IMG/VR virus record: IMGVR_UViG_3300030107_007026 | Coordinates: 3,678-39,754 of that record | Reading direction: 5' to 3' (one strand) | DNA from: a virus | Length of the DNA: 36,077 bases | Shown: in pieces, positions 15,703-22,344 of the stretch | Position numbering within the stretch: position 1 is the stretch's first letter | Layout of the letters: each line of letters begins with the position of its first letter | Position numbers and translations under genes: made by a program | The notes under the pieces: generated by a model | Databases searched by the model: none | Seen by the model: only the letters and a program-made list of their open reading frames with translations | What the model was told of the DNA's origin: nothing

Positions 15703-16067
15703 ACAATGCCTGCAATCTTGAGGAGCTTCCGCATTTTCATGACGGCTCCCTTGCCTTCGAGCTGCGACTCCAGAACCTTGATGCGCTCCTTGAGTTTTCG
15801 GATCTTGCTCCAGGTTGCATTGTTTCTTACTTCGACGGGATTGAGTTTGGGCTTACGGAGCCTCATCCAACCCAAGCTCGTTCGTAGTCGATAGACATGC
15901 GTTGGTTTGATATTATATCCATAACGAGCAATGCGTTCGCAGAGTGCTTTGGCTCGTAAGGTTTCCCAGGAAGCACGCTTAGATTTCATGAGCATGAGCA
16001 GTTCATGATAGCGATCATAGCCTAGGCGATAGGTATATTCTCGATTAGTCGTCTTCGGTGTAGTCAT
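15699..16067 (-). CDS. Basic helical protein, 122 aa, unknown
   Basis: The second ATG (16067) has GGAG six bases upstream and is preferred over the ATG at 16079, four codons earlier. The protein is very basic, with an HTH-like part (RASWETLRAKALCERIARYG, KPTHVYRLRTSLGW) and a C-terminal coiled coil (WSKIRKLKERIKVLESQLEG). This would suit a small DNA-binding protein. It lies between TerS and the HTH protein and overlaps both neighbours slightly. No family is recognised. Confidence 0.65.
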   Translation of the reverse strand: MTTPKTTNREYTYRLGYDRYHELLMLMKSKRASWETLRAKALCERIARYGYNIKPTHVYRLRTSLGWMRLRKPKLNPVEVRNNATWSKIRKLKERIKVLESQLEGKGAVMKMRKLLKIAGIV

Positions 16068-16569
16068 CGTCTTCTCCATGATGATTTATGACTTTGATAT
16101 TAGGGAGCTTCCGTCTTGAAAGCTCTTTGAGAGCAGCAAGATGGTCTTGCTGCTTTGTCGAGTGCTCGACCTCGATTCGTTGTTTATCTCCATACGTCTC
16201 TGGAGCATACTTAGACGCAAACCAGCGTTGTTGCTCCAACCGGAGGCGAGCAAATCTTGGATCTTTCATATCGAATTGGTCGATGTCATCGGCTGCAGCT
16301 TCGGCATACGAATGCCCTGCAGCTTCCAGAGCTGCCTGGACATCGGCCTTACGCTCTGGGTTTTTACCAATCCAGCGATAGTAGGCCCCATACGGGATTT
16401 CCCAGAGCATTAAGTGCGCTTTGAGCCGTCCACGATCCGCAAGCTGCTCCAGGAATTGCTCCCAGAAATCTGGGTCATCTCGAAGCTTGGCCCAACGCTC
16501 ATTGCCTTGCTTCTTGCGCTTGTTTTTCCATTCTTCGTAGCGCTCTTTTTCTTTTGTAGATTTATCCAT
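16045..16569 (-). CDS. terS: Terminase small subunit-like protein
   Basis: This 174-aa protein has a charged N-terminus (KEKERYEEWKNKRKKQGNER) and a DNA-binding helical part with MLWEIPYGAYYRWIGKNPER. It then has the characteristic ARLRLEQQRWFASKYAPETY followed by GDK, which I recognise from Sf6-type and related small terminases. The acidic tail (HHGEDDDYTEDD) is also usual. It should recognise the packaging site and load TerL. TerL is not adjacent but about 3 kb downstream on the same strand. A strong hairpin lies directly upstream of the ATG, which has no clear ribosome site. Confidence 0.8.
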   Translation of the reverse strand: MDKSTKEKERYEEWKNKRKKQGNERWAKLRDDPDFWEQFLEQLADRGRLKAHLMLWEIPYGAYYRWIGKNPERKADVQAALEAAGHSYAEAAADDIDQFDMKDPRFARLRLEQQRWFASKYAPETYGDKQRIEVEHSTKQQDHLAALKELSRRKLPNIKVINHHGEDDDYTEDD

Positions 16570-16585
16570 AGTTTAGTGCTTGGGG

Positions 16586-16630
16586 CACGGGAGGAGGGAG
16601 TAGTAGTTATAAACTACTCCTCCTCCCGTG
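16586..16630 (-). terminator. Long GC-rich hairpin between DUF3987 gene and terS
   Basis: CACGGGAGGAG at 16586-16596 pairs with the CTCCTCCCGTG end at 16620-16630, and the stem continues through GAGTAGT/ACTACTC with one bulged G. About 18 base pairs close a short AT loop. It starts a few bases after the stop of the DUF3987 gene. It lacks a T-run on the minus strand, so it may be an RNA-processing or stabilising element, or hide the start of terS, rather than a true terminator. Confidence 0.55.
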
Positions 16631-16634
16631 AAGT

Positions 16635-18194
16635 TTAGGCCAGCTCCAGAGTCTTACTATTTTTACTATCTCCAGTGATCCGTAGCTTCCCCTTGGACTC
16701 GAGCGTCTCCAAGATGTAATCATATTCCTTCACACCTCCCTGGAGCGCTCTGGATTGCAGGAGCTGGCGATAGTTGAGAGATCCACCCCGTTTGGCGATA
16801 TAGGCCAGGATCTTAGATTCCTTGGCGATCATCGGGCTTTGCCCCAGCTCCTCTGCGATGAGCAGCTTGGTACTGCCCATCGCATAGAGTAGCACCTCAT
16901 TAGCCGCTTCAATCGCTTCAACTCCTGGCTCTACGTGCTCTCGATCAATCACGAGCTGCATAAGCATCGAGATTTTGAGCAAGCATGGGCCCCAGCGCTT
17001 CGCAAAGCTATAGAGGCTCCCCTGCAGGCTGGGCTCCTGGGCGAACACCCACTGGTAGATTTCATCATGCCTCTGCGAGTAGCATTGGCGAGCCTCCTGG
17101 CTCATTTGTTGAGTAAAGCCAATCCTCGATGGAGTGATGAGCAATTGCTCGCAAATATCTCTAAGCGATTGGTAGCTAGACCACTCTCTAATGTTGCAAC
17201 TTGTTGCAACACTGGGTAGAGCCGCTGGAATAACATCACTGGTACTAGGAGGTGAGAACAATAGAAAACGGGGCAGGAAGCCAGATCTGAGATCTTCACT
17301 GGTAATGAGGTCACGCACAAAGTCGATAGTGCTCACTCCACATATACTTAAATATGGGAGCTCTATGCGGATCGTACTGGAGCCCCTGGTGCGTTCTTCA
17401 ATAGGTTCTACAACATCATAAATGCTCGTGATCCTGGCCTTGACTCCCTCGTTCCACTTCGCATTGAGATTATGTAGAAAGGAGCTAAACTCCGACTGCA
17501 TCATGAGCCCCCCACCTTGCTCTTGAAGTCGATCCAGGAGGCCCTGCCAGCTAAAGCTATCTGGCAGACCTCTCACAAACTTAGCTAGCTGCTTTTCTCG
17601 ATGTTCATCTTCTTGAGCCCTGGCTTGCTGGATTTGTTGCAAGATCTCATTATCTAGATCACGCAATATTTGCGTACCTAGACGTAAGCCCGTGCTCTTG
17701 AATGCCCCAGAAGCAGAAAGGGTTAGGCTCCAGATGCATGGATGCAAATCCTGAAAGTATCCCTGCATCTGCACTTTGTGCATCGCAAAGGCAGATAAGG
17801 TGCTTAGAGCACTAATGGTAGTGAGGATCGAGTCGCTTCCAGTGAGCTGCGTAACATCATGAACGTAGTTGCGGAGCAGCTCTGGTAGGTTCGTAGGATC
17901 GAAGGTAGGCATCCCCGTGTTTCGGAGATATTGTTTCGCAACCTCCTGGCTGCGTGGCTCTAATTTAAGAGCCTGCCCGATAATGCACGGTAGGTGCTCA
18001 AGCTCCAAGGCCTGGAGGAGCTCCTCAAGAGTGCATTTACTCGTAGAATGGAGGTTGAGCTTATCGTCGAGCAAAGTTGCAATGAGTTTGTGCCCTTTTT
18101 TCACGGGGCACTTAGCGACAAAAGCAGTACCGTGCGTGGTGATCTGGCAGGGCCGCTTATGAGCTAAAAACTCAAAGAGCTGGTGAGCTTCCAC
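16635..18194 (-). CDS. DUF3987-type primase/helicase-like protein, 519 aa
   Basis: A GTG start at 18194 has AGGAG seven bases upstream and is chosen over a TTG at 18200. An N-terminal 80-residue part contains VAKCPVKKGHKLIATLLDDK, which looks like a small zinc-less binding domain. The main part matches DUF3987 proteins. It has a modified P-loop (LSASGAFKST, with K-S-T), LLDRLQEQGGGLMMQSEFSS with the E of a Walker B-like strand, and FLPRFLLFSPPS, which is strongly typical. A C-terminal winged-helix-like segment follows (SLNYRQLLQSRALQGGVKEY). These proteins occur in phage replication modules. It may replace a helicase/primase here. The 20-bp TGTTGCAA site lies inside the gene. Confidence 0.75.
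   Translation of the reverse strand: MEAHQLFEFLAHKRPCQITTHGTAFVAKCPVKKGHKLIATLLDDKLNLHSTSKCTLEELLQALELEHLPCIIGQALKLEPRSQEVAKQYLRNTGMPTFDPTNLPELLRNYVHDVTQLTGSDSILTTISALSTLSAFAMHKVQMQGYFQDLHPCIWSLTLSASGAFKSTGLRLGTQILRDLDNEILQQIQQARAQEDEHREKQLAKFVRGLPDSFSWQGLLDRLQEQGGGLMMQSEFSSFLHNLNAKWNEGVKARITSIYDVVEPIEERTRGSSTIRIELPYLSICGVSTIDFVRDLITSEDLRSGFLPRFLLFSPPSTSDVIPAALPSVATSCNIREWSSYQSLRDICEQLLITPSRIGFTQQMSQEARQCYSQRHDEIYQWVFAQEPSLQGSLYSFAKRWGPCLLKISMLMQLVIDREHVEPGVEAIEAANEVLLYAMGSTKLLIAEELGQSPMIAKESKILAYIAKRGGSLNYRQLLQSRALQGGVKEYDYILETLESKGKLRITGDSKNSKTLELA
17192..17211. repeat. Tandem TGTTGCAA site, copy 2 (inside the DUF3987 gene)
   Basis: TGTTGCAACTTGTTGCAACA differs from the copy at 15000-15019 at one base. 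It falls within codons for VATSCN of the DUF3987-type protein. The near-perfect repetition of a palindromic 20-mer in a coding and a non-coding place suggests a protein-binding site. Confidence 0.6.
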
Positions 18195-18702
18195 TTTCAA
18201 GCTCCTGCTTTAAGAATTCCGTAAGTGGTTCACCTTCAAATAACAAGGTAGGTCTGCGATTGTAGGTCTTCCAGATTGTGTACTTGATATTTTCTTTAAG
18301 ATTGTACCACGGAACACCTCTATCATAGATGGCTATGGGACGTTTCCCTAGTGTACGTTGCAATAGTGGATTTTCCGTGATGAAAAAACGAGGAGGTTTC
18401 ACCTGGACATATTCTGCGATTTTTTTGAGTCGTACTTTGTTTTCTTTCCAATCGTAGGTTCTAAATGTTATGTAGGAGATGTAGTTCCCCAGTGCCATCG
18501 CTAAATTACAACCAGTGGAATGACATTCTGGAGCACCACATTCCATAAGATAATCTTCCCTCATGCGTCTATCAAACATGATGGGCATCCCATACCAGAG
18601 GTAGTGCTCCTCGTCTCCTTGAACCCAGTTTTCCTGTGCGTCGGAAGCTGGAACAATCTCAATCTTTAATTTTTTTCGGTCGTATTCCCTGAGATCCTTC
18701 AC
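18172..18702 (-). CDS. Unknown protein, 176 aa
   Basis: A GTG start overlaps the stop of the DUF669-like gene (GTGA). The sequence is aromatic and basic, with three cysteines close together (ECGAPECHSTGCNLA, about residues 54-68). These could bind metal with H60, although the spacing is not a standard zinc finger. The later part (KPPRFFITENPLLQRTLGKR, YNLKENIKYTIWKTYNRRPT) is beta/helix mixed. Its place between a putative ssDNA-binding protein and a DUF3987 protein suggests a replication or recombination role. No family is recognised. Confidence 0.65.
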   Translation of the reverse strand: MKDLREYDRKKLKIEIVPASDAQENWVQGDEEHYLWYGMPIMFDRRMREDYLMECGAPECHSTGCNLAMALGNYISYITFRTYDWKENKVRLKKIAEYVQVKPPRFFITENPLLQRTLGKRPIAIYDRGVPWYNLKENIKYTIWKTYNRRPTLLFEGEPLTEFLKQELESGSSPAL

Positions 18703-19226
18703 GTACCAACGCCCCTGAGAATTGATTTAATCTGGTCGAGATCATCTTGGGTGGCATCTCCGTAAGTGCTTACTCGACTCATGTCTACATCTTCGACCAC
18801 ATAAGGATCGAGATCGTTAAGCTGGGCTGCGACATGATCAATCTGGTTGTAGGTTTTCTGGCTGCTTTTATTGTATTCGGCTCGTACCGCTACTGCGCAT
18901 TGCTTATTTCCTAATTGCGCAAACATTTTTTTTAATGAGACGGGCCCGTTATGGCCTACCGCTTTTGCAATTGAGCCTAATTTCTCCCCAGTAATCCGTA
19001 GGCTGGTTTCGGCTTTTGATGCATCTCCCCAATGATCGCAGATAAGGTCTTGCCGGATCTCCCCTTTCGTCCCCTTCCACTGCAGGCGTACATATCGAAA
19101 CTCCTTGCCCTTCTCTGGTGGCAGCTCTTCAACACTAACAATCGTTGCTAACCAATTCCCTGCTGGCATATACCGTGTAGCAATTTGATGCACTTGGGGA
19201 TCGTAAAGTATTTGATCATTTTCCAT
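18699..19226 (-). CDS. DUF669-like protein (putative ssDNA-binding)
   Basis: The ATG at 19226, four bases after the stop of the ATPase, is chosen over a start at 19262 that would overlap it. The protein (175 aa) opens MENDQILYDPQ and has ARYMPAGNWLATIVSVEELP-type and RYVRLQWKGTKGEIRQDLI-type strands. A helical SLRITGEKLGSIAKAVGHNG segment and an acidic C-terminus with DDLDQIKSILRGVG follow. This is the pattern of DUF669 proteins, which in phages are regularly found next to Sak4-like ATPases and are thought to act as single-strand binding proteins. The acidic tail agrees with that. Confidence 0.7.
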   Translation of the reverse strand: MENDQILYDPQVHQIATRYMPAGNWLATIVSVEELPPEKGKEFRYVRLQWKGTKGEIRQDLICDHWGDASKAETSLRITGEKLGSIAKAVGHNGPVSLKKMFAQLGNKQCAVAVRAEYNKSSQKTYNQIDHVAAQLNDLDPYVVEDVDMSRVSTYGDATQDDLDQIKSILRGVGT

Positions 19227-19230
19227 AGTT

Positions 19231-20010
19231 TTATTGATAAATAATGTTGAGAATTTCACCAATATTTGTGTTAACTAAATATTGCTTATCTATAGCAAAA
19301 CGGTTCTTAGCACTTACGTGTAAATCTGGAGAAATGTAGAAATTTCTCACCAGTTTGGATTCTAGTTCATCTCCGCTTTCTTCGAGCTGGAGATGACCAA
19401 CCAGTTCTGCCCATTCCGTAAGAAGTGGTGCTATTTTTCGAGGGAGCCTGGGCTCCTGCTTTTGTACTGGACGCATTCCAGGTTTAAGCACCTCTTTTTC
19501 ATCAACGTGGCAGATCACAATGGCGTGCTTTCCAGAGGCAGTCATTTTGGAAAGCTTGCCGATAAATTTACGCCAGTAATCGGTAAGTACATCCGTAGTG
19601 TGACCATAGCCTCTCCCGCCTTGATGGAAAGAGTCTTTGATCAAGTCGATATCGAAGGCTTGGATGAGATGTTGCCTTAACATTTCTGCGGCTGCATCTG
19701 CGGTGTCGATGATGACGGTTTGATGTTTGCTTGTGGAAACTACATCTAAAACTGCCATCAATTGGGGCCAATCAAGAGCTGCCCCGTCGATCCGCTTGAG
19801 CTCTTTATTAAGATGACCGTAGCGTTTGGCTCCTCCTTCTAGGTCGATTAGAGCAGGATCGGGAGCTCCAACAATAGCTGCCCAAGTTTTGCCTCCACCA
19901 GGAGGCCCTAGGATAACAATTTGGGCTCCATCCGTTTTTTGAGAGTCATCTGCATAGAGACCCGCAATTAACGATTCTTTTTCGGATATTTGTCTCGCTG
20001 CCATCTCCAT
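19231..20010 (-). CDS. Sak4-like (AAA_24) RecA-fold ATPase
   Basis: Walker A is GPPGGGKT (residues 35-42) and Walker B is VIIDTAD (99-105). LIDLEGGAKRYGHL follows Walker A, and GRGYGHTTDVLTDYWRKFI with a later KHAIVICHVDE strand completes the RecA-like core. This is the AAA_24/Sak4 group of phage single-strand annealing ATPases. It probably works with the DUF669-like protein next to it, and with the YqaJ exonuclease 5 kb downstream, in double-strand-break recombination. ATG at 20010 and another at 20004 are both possible starts. It overlaps the end of the 102-aa gene by 43 nt. Confidence 0.82.
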   Translation of the reverse strand: MEMAARQISEKESLIAGLYADDSQKTDGAQIVILGPPGGGKTWAAIVGAPDPALIDLEGGAKRYGHLNKELKRIDGAALDWPQLMAVLDVVSTSKHQTVIIDTADAAAEMLRQHLIQAFDIDLIKDSFHQGGRGYGHTTDVLTDYWRKFIGKLSKMTASGKHAIVICHVDEKEVLKPGMRPVQKQEPRLPRKIAPLLTEWAELVGHLQLEESGDELESKLVRNFYISPDLHVSAKNRFAIDKQYLVNTNIGEILNIIYQ

Positions 20011-20276
20011 TTCATTTGTTTAAAGGTTGGTGGCTCCGTGTCCCAAACCCAGACCTTGCACTCAAAACGCAAAGGATCGGATTGAAGCCATACTCTAAGT
20101 CGCGAATTGCGTTGGCGAGCGCGGGTGTCTGCAAGAGATTTGAGCTCGTGCATGGACTCACGCCACTCGTCGGGGACAAGGAAGGATTCCCCAGGAAGGC
20201 ACGATTCGTAGAAGGATTGGAATTGTTTTTCCAAGGAAGGGGGCAAGTGCACTCCATGTGCGTGGGGTACTTCCAT
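19968..20276 (-). CDS. First gene of the minus-strand block, 102 aa, unknown
   Basis: The protein begins MEVPHAHGVHLPPSLEKQFQ and contains GESFLVPDEWRESMHELKSL then RQRNSRLRVWLQSDPL. The pattern GESF-V-P...R...R-V-W is one I recall from small phage proteins encoded near early regulatory regions. The C-terminus is very basic and tryptophan-rich (KQMKWRWQRDKYPKKNR), suggesting nucleic-acid contact. It is the promoter-proximal gene of the leftward block and faces the divergent HTH regulator. A longer plus-strand frame covers the same bases but looks like a shadow. Confidence 0.6.
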   Translation of the reverse strand: MEVPHAHGVHLPPSLEKQFQSFYESCLPGESFLVPDEWRESMHELKSLADTRARQRNSRLRVWLQSDPLRFECKVWVWDTEPPTFKQMKWRWQRDKYPKKNR

Positions 20277-20534
20277 GTAGATTTGAGAGGTGAGGCTAGC
20301 CGCGCCTACACTGCGAAACTAGCCTCTCTGAGAAAAGGCGAGCTACGAGCTCGCTTGCCTATTGTCCCGCTCTCCAAGATAAGGACAAAAGGCCCCAATG
20401 ATCGTCGCGTAGCGATCACCAGGATCATGGCCGCAATCCTGCCATGACGTATTCATCTTTTCACATTTTTTTGATTTGTCTACATTTTTTTTCACACTCC
20501 TTCACGAGTACTAACTCTATGCCAGAATATTGAT
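20277..20534. promoter_or_regulatory. Divergent control region between early minus genes and the HTH regulator
   Basis: No gene is seen. It holds several inverted repeats: GAGGCTAG/CTAGCCTC near 20291-20327, GCGAGCT-ACG-AGCTCGC near 20339-20355, and CAGGAT/ATCCTG near 20420-20441. TTTTCACA occurs at 20458-20465 and again at 20489-20496 (31 bp apart), and ACAT followed by a run of T occurs twice between them. With divergent genes on both sides this is the likely lysis-lysogeny switch. Exact promoters are not clear to me. Confidence 0.55.
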
Positions 20535-20924
20535 ATGGAACGAAAAGATTTTGACCGTAAGCTAATGAACTACATTTGTGAATCTGGGAACCTAACCCAA
20601 GGGCAAGTTGCGGAGAGCTTGAAAACTAGTAATTCTGCGCTTCATAACAAAATGACCAGGGGGACATTACCACTATTAAAATTATGGCAATTCATGGCAG
20701 AAAAAAATATTTCTATCCCAGATTGGGCAGAACCATTATATAACCAAAATGCAAGCTCATCGAGTGGAGACAATCTGGAATCGCAAAATCAATTTTTAAA
20801 GGAACGTTTGTTAAAAGCGGAAGCGGAAAAAGAACGCTTACTCTCAATAGTGGAGGACATGGTGAAGCAACGTGAACGATTGCTTGCCATGCTTGAACCA
20901 ATCGTTGAAAAAAGAGTGAATTAG
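20535..20924 (+). CDS. HTH regulator with C-terminal coiled coil, 129 aa (repressor candidate)
   Basis: An HTH of the phage repressor type is present: LTQGQVAESLKTSNSALHNK (about residues 20-39). A short linker (NASSSSGDN) and a leucine/glutamate coiled coil follow (NQFLKERLLKAEAEKERLLS). The coiled coil should make a dimer or tetramer. It lies divergently from the minus-strand block and upstream of the integrase, the expected place for a CI- or Cro-like regulator. There is no autocleavage domain, so induction would differ from lambda. No Shine-Dalgarno site precedes the ATG, so the message may be leaderless or weakly translated. GTGAAAA-type motifs occur on both sides of the gene. Confidence 0.75.
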   Translation: MERKDFDRKLMNYICESGNLTQGQVAESLKTSNSALHNKMTRGTLPLLKLWQFMAEKNISIPDWAEPLYNQNASSSSGDNLESQNQFLKERLLKAEAEKERLLSIVEDMVKQRERLLAMLEPIVEKRVN

Positions 20925-20959
20925 TTGGTGAAAATAATTAAATAAACGTGAAAAAAACA

Positions 20960-20987
20960 TTGAAAAACGTGTAAATTAGTATATTGT
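20960..20987 (+). promoter_or_regulatory. Candidate promoter of the integrase gene
   Basis: TTGAAA at 20960-20965 and TATTGT at 20982-20987 are separated by 16 bp. GTGAAAA motifs at 20928 and 20948, 20 bp apart, lie immediately upstream, in a position where a regulator could control this promoter. The boxes are imperfect matches to sigma-70 sites. Confidence 0.35.
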
Positions 20988-21021
20988 ATTGAGCTCTAGA
21001 TTATTGATTGGGCCAGCGAAT

Positions 21022-21053
21022 CGGGCAGTGTGGGGCTGCCCGCCAAACTGCCC
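21022..21053 (+). promoter_or_regulatory. Two mutually exclusive hairpins ahead of the integrase
   Basis: CGGGCAG (21022-21028) can pair with CTGCCCG (21036-21042), or GGGCAGT (21023-21029) can pair with ACTGCCC (21047-21053). A further CAGCG/CGCTG pair (21014-21018 with 21055-21059) supports the second form. The integrase ribosome site (GGAG near 21063) lies just beyond. Alternating RNA forms could control integrase translation, but there is no direct proof. Confidence 0.4.
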
Positions 21054-21073
21054 CCGCTGCCTGGAGCAATACA

Positions 21074-22207
21074 ATGGCACGCCCAACCAAGCTTTTCTCT
21101 TTAAACAAAAGAGGTTACTGGACTGGTTTTTATCACCGTGAAGGTTCTAGGCCTATTGAGCGCACGCTCATAAGTGACGAGAATTTGCGAGCGCAGGCTC
21201 GCACCAAGAGCCAACGCGACTCCTTCCTCCTTGAGCTCCACGCTCAAAAAAATCCTTCCGCGCAAAAGTCCGCGCAAAAGTCCGCGCAAACTTCCGCGAT
21301 TGATCGCGACAAGGCTAATTTCCTGGCCTACGTTGCTGCCGAAAGATCTCCTGCTACGTTCAAAGAGTACGCACATACCCTTAACCAGCTTGAGAGCTTT
21401 GAGGAGATTGACCTCCTTAAAAAGCGCTGGGCTGCACTGGGGCAGTCTCCGAATACGATAAACAAAAAGATTAGAACAATTCGCAGCTTCGAGAACTGGC
21501 GAGTAGAGCAGGAAAATAATGAGCGTGCAGCGAAAGCACTGCCGCTCACTCATGCCCGTAAGTTTCGGAACCTCCGTGTTGATCCCGCCAATATTGCCTC
21601 CTACACCAAAGAAGAGGCAGACCAGATCCTTGCACTTATCGAGGATCGGATTGCCAACCCTCCCTCTCATATCAATCCAGATCTAATTAGACGTTGGGAG
21701 CTGCTACGTAGAGCTTGGTTTTTGGCTCGTTATGCTGGGCTACGTGGATCTGAAATACTCTCCCTACGCTGGGAAGACATCGAGCTCAACCCAATCGATG
21801 AAGATAGCTTCATCGATATCAATAGCCACGAGAACGCCCGTGGCAGGTGGTTTCAAGTTAAGCAGCATCATGCTGCCAAGATCGAGATCATCCATACTCG
21901 CTTGATTCACGAGCTCCAGAGCTGGGATCGTAAGCACGAGTTTGTGTGTGGCAACCACTGGAATTCTAGCGTCGAGCTGGGGCGAGCATTCACTCGTCTG
22001 CAAGAGGAGCTGGGGATAAGTGAGGAGATCAAGCCAGTACACGGCTTTCGGGCTCTCTTTGCTACGGAGCTCCACAACTTGGGAGCTAGCTTAAAGGACG
22101 TAAAAGACCAGCTACGGCATAGCTCCATAAGCACTACAGAGCGCTACATCGACAAGCGCAATAATTCTCGTGGCTCCCGATTACGAGCTTTGACGGCTGC
22201 AGCCTAG
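21074..22207 (+). CDS. int: Tyrosine-family site-specific integrase
   Basis: The ATG at 21074 with GGAG nine bases upstream is chosen over a non-ATG start at 21008 that would run through a GC-rich hairpin. From this start (377 aa) the catalytic residues are R224 (AGLRGSE), H323 and R326 (HGFR), H349 (LRHSS) and the nucleophile Y358 (ERYID). The N-terminal part with RGYWTGFYHREG is an arm-binding-like domain. It is joined to a SAM-like core-binding domain by a linker made of SAQK/SAQT repeats. It should catalyse integration at the attP with the tRNA-Trp half about 2.8 kb downstream. No excisionase is obvious; one may be among the small genes. Confidence 0.93.
   Translation: MARPTKLFSLNKRGYWTGFYHREGSRPIERTLISDENLRAQARTKSQRDSFLLELHAQKNPSAQKSAQKSAQTSAIDRDKANFLAYVAAERSPATFKEYAHTLNQLESFEEIDLLKKRWAALGQSPNTINKKIRTIRSFENWRVEQENNERAAKALPLTHARKFRNLRVDPANIASYTKEEADQILALIEDRIANPPSHINPDLIRRWELLRRAWFLARYAGLRGSEILSLRWEDIELNPIDEDSFIDINSHENARGRWFQVKQHHAAKIEIIHTRLIHELQSWDRKHEFVCGNHWNSSVELGRAFTRLQEELGISEEIKPVHGFRALFATELHNLGASLKDVKDQLRHSSISTTERYIDKRNNSRGSRLRALTAAA
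21257..21298 (+). repeat. 12-bp in-frame tandem repeat in the integrase linker
   Basis: TCCGCGCAAAAG occurs at 21257 and 21269, then as TCCGCGCAAACT at 21281, with TCCGCG again at 21293. Each unit is four codons (SAQK, SAQK, SAQT, SA). It lies between the arm-binding and core-binding parts of the integrase, so copy number would change the linker length. Confidence 0.9.
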
Positions 22208-22307
22208 TTGCTGGGCAGCTCACTTCGGTGAGTTGCTCATGATGCGCACGTACATATTCGTACACATCTCGTGCACACCGTGCGCATCACTAGGCAACTT
22301 AACTAGG
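22203..22307 (+). promoter_or_regulatory. Structured RNA leader able to cover a Shine-Dalgarno site
   Basis: Three stems fit together. P1 pairs CCTAGTTGC (22203-22211) with GCAAC...CTAGG (22294-22298 and 22303-22307, four bases bulged). P2 (22215-22236) has nine pairs closed by a TTCG loop. P3 pairs GATGCGCACG (22241-22250) with CGTGCGCATC (22279-22288) and can hold an inner hairpin at 22260-22276. The 3' strand of P1 overlaps AGGAG at 22305-22309, the ribosome site of the leader ORF at 22315. Folding would therefore hide it. The 5' strand of P1 contains the integrase stop codon. A DNA-level role such as protein binding is the main alternative. Confidence 0.55.
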
Positions 22308-22314
22308 AGTCATT

Positions 22315-22344
22315 ATGAGTATTGAACAACATGGATGGGCATGA
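22315..22344 (+). CDS. 9-codon leader ORF coupled to the methyltransferase-like gene
   Basis: MSIEQHGWA is encoded from an ATG with AGGAG five bases upstream, the best ribosome site in this stretch. Its TGA overlaps the ATG of the methyltransferase-like gene (ATGA at 22341). Ribosomes that start here would be delivered to the larger gene, so opening or closing of the structured region would control both. It is too short to judge as a protein. Confidence 0.5.
   Translation: MSIEQHGWA

Noticed and set aside
20016-20447. Plus-strand 143-codon frame opposite the 102-aa gene
   Set aside because: It lies antisense to the ATPase start and the 102-aa protein, has irregular composition and no ribosome site, and continues through palindromes of the control region.
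21101-21670. Minus-strand 189-codon frame in the integrase
   Set aside because: The integrase frame has all catalytic residues and a ribosome site. The opposite frame has cysteine/serine/arginine-rich shadow composition.
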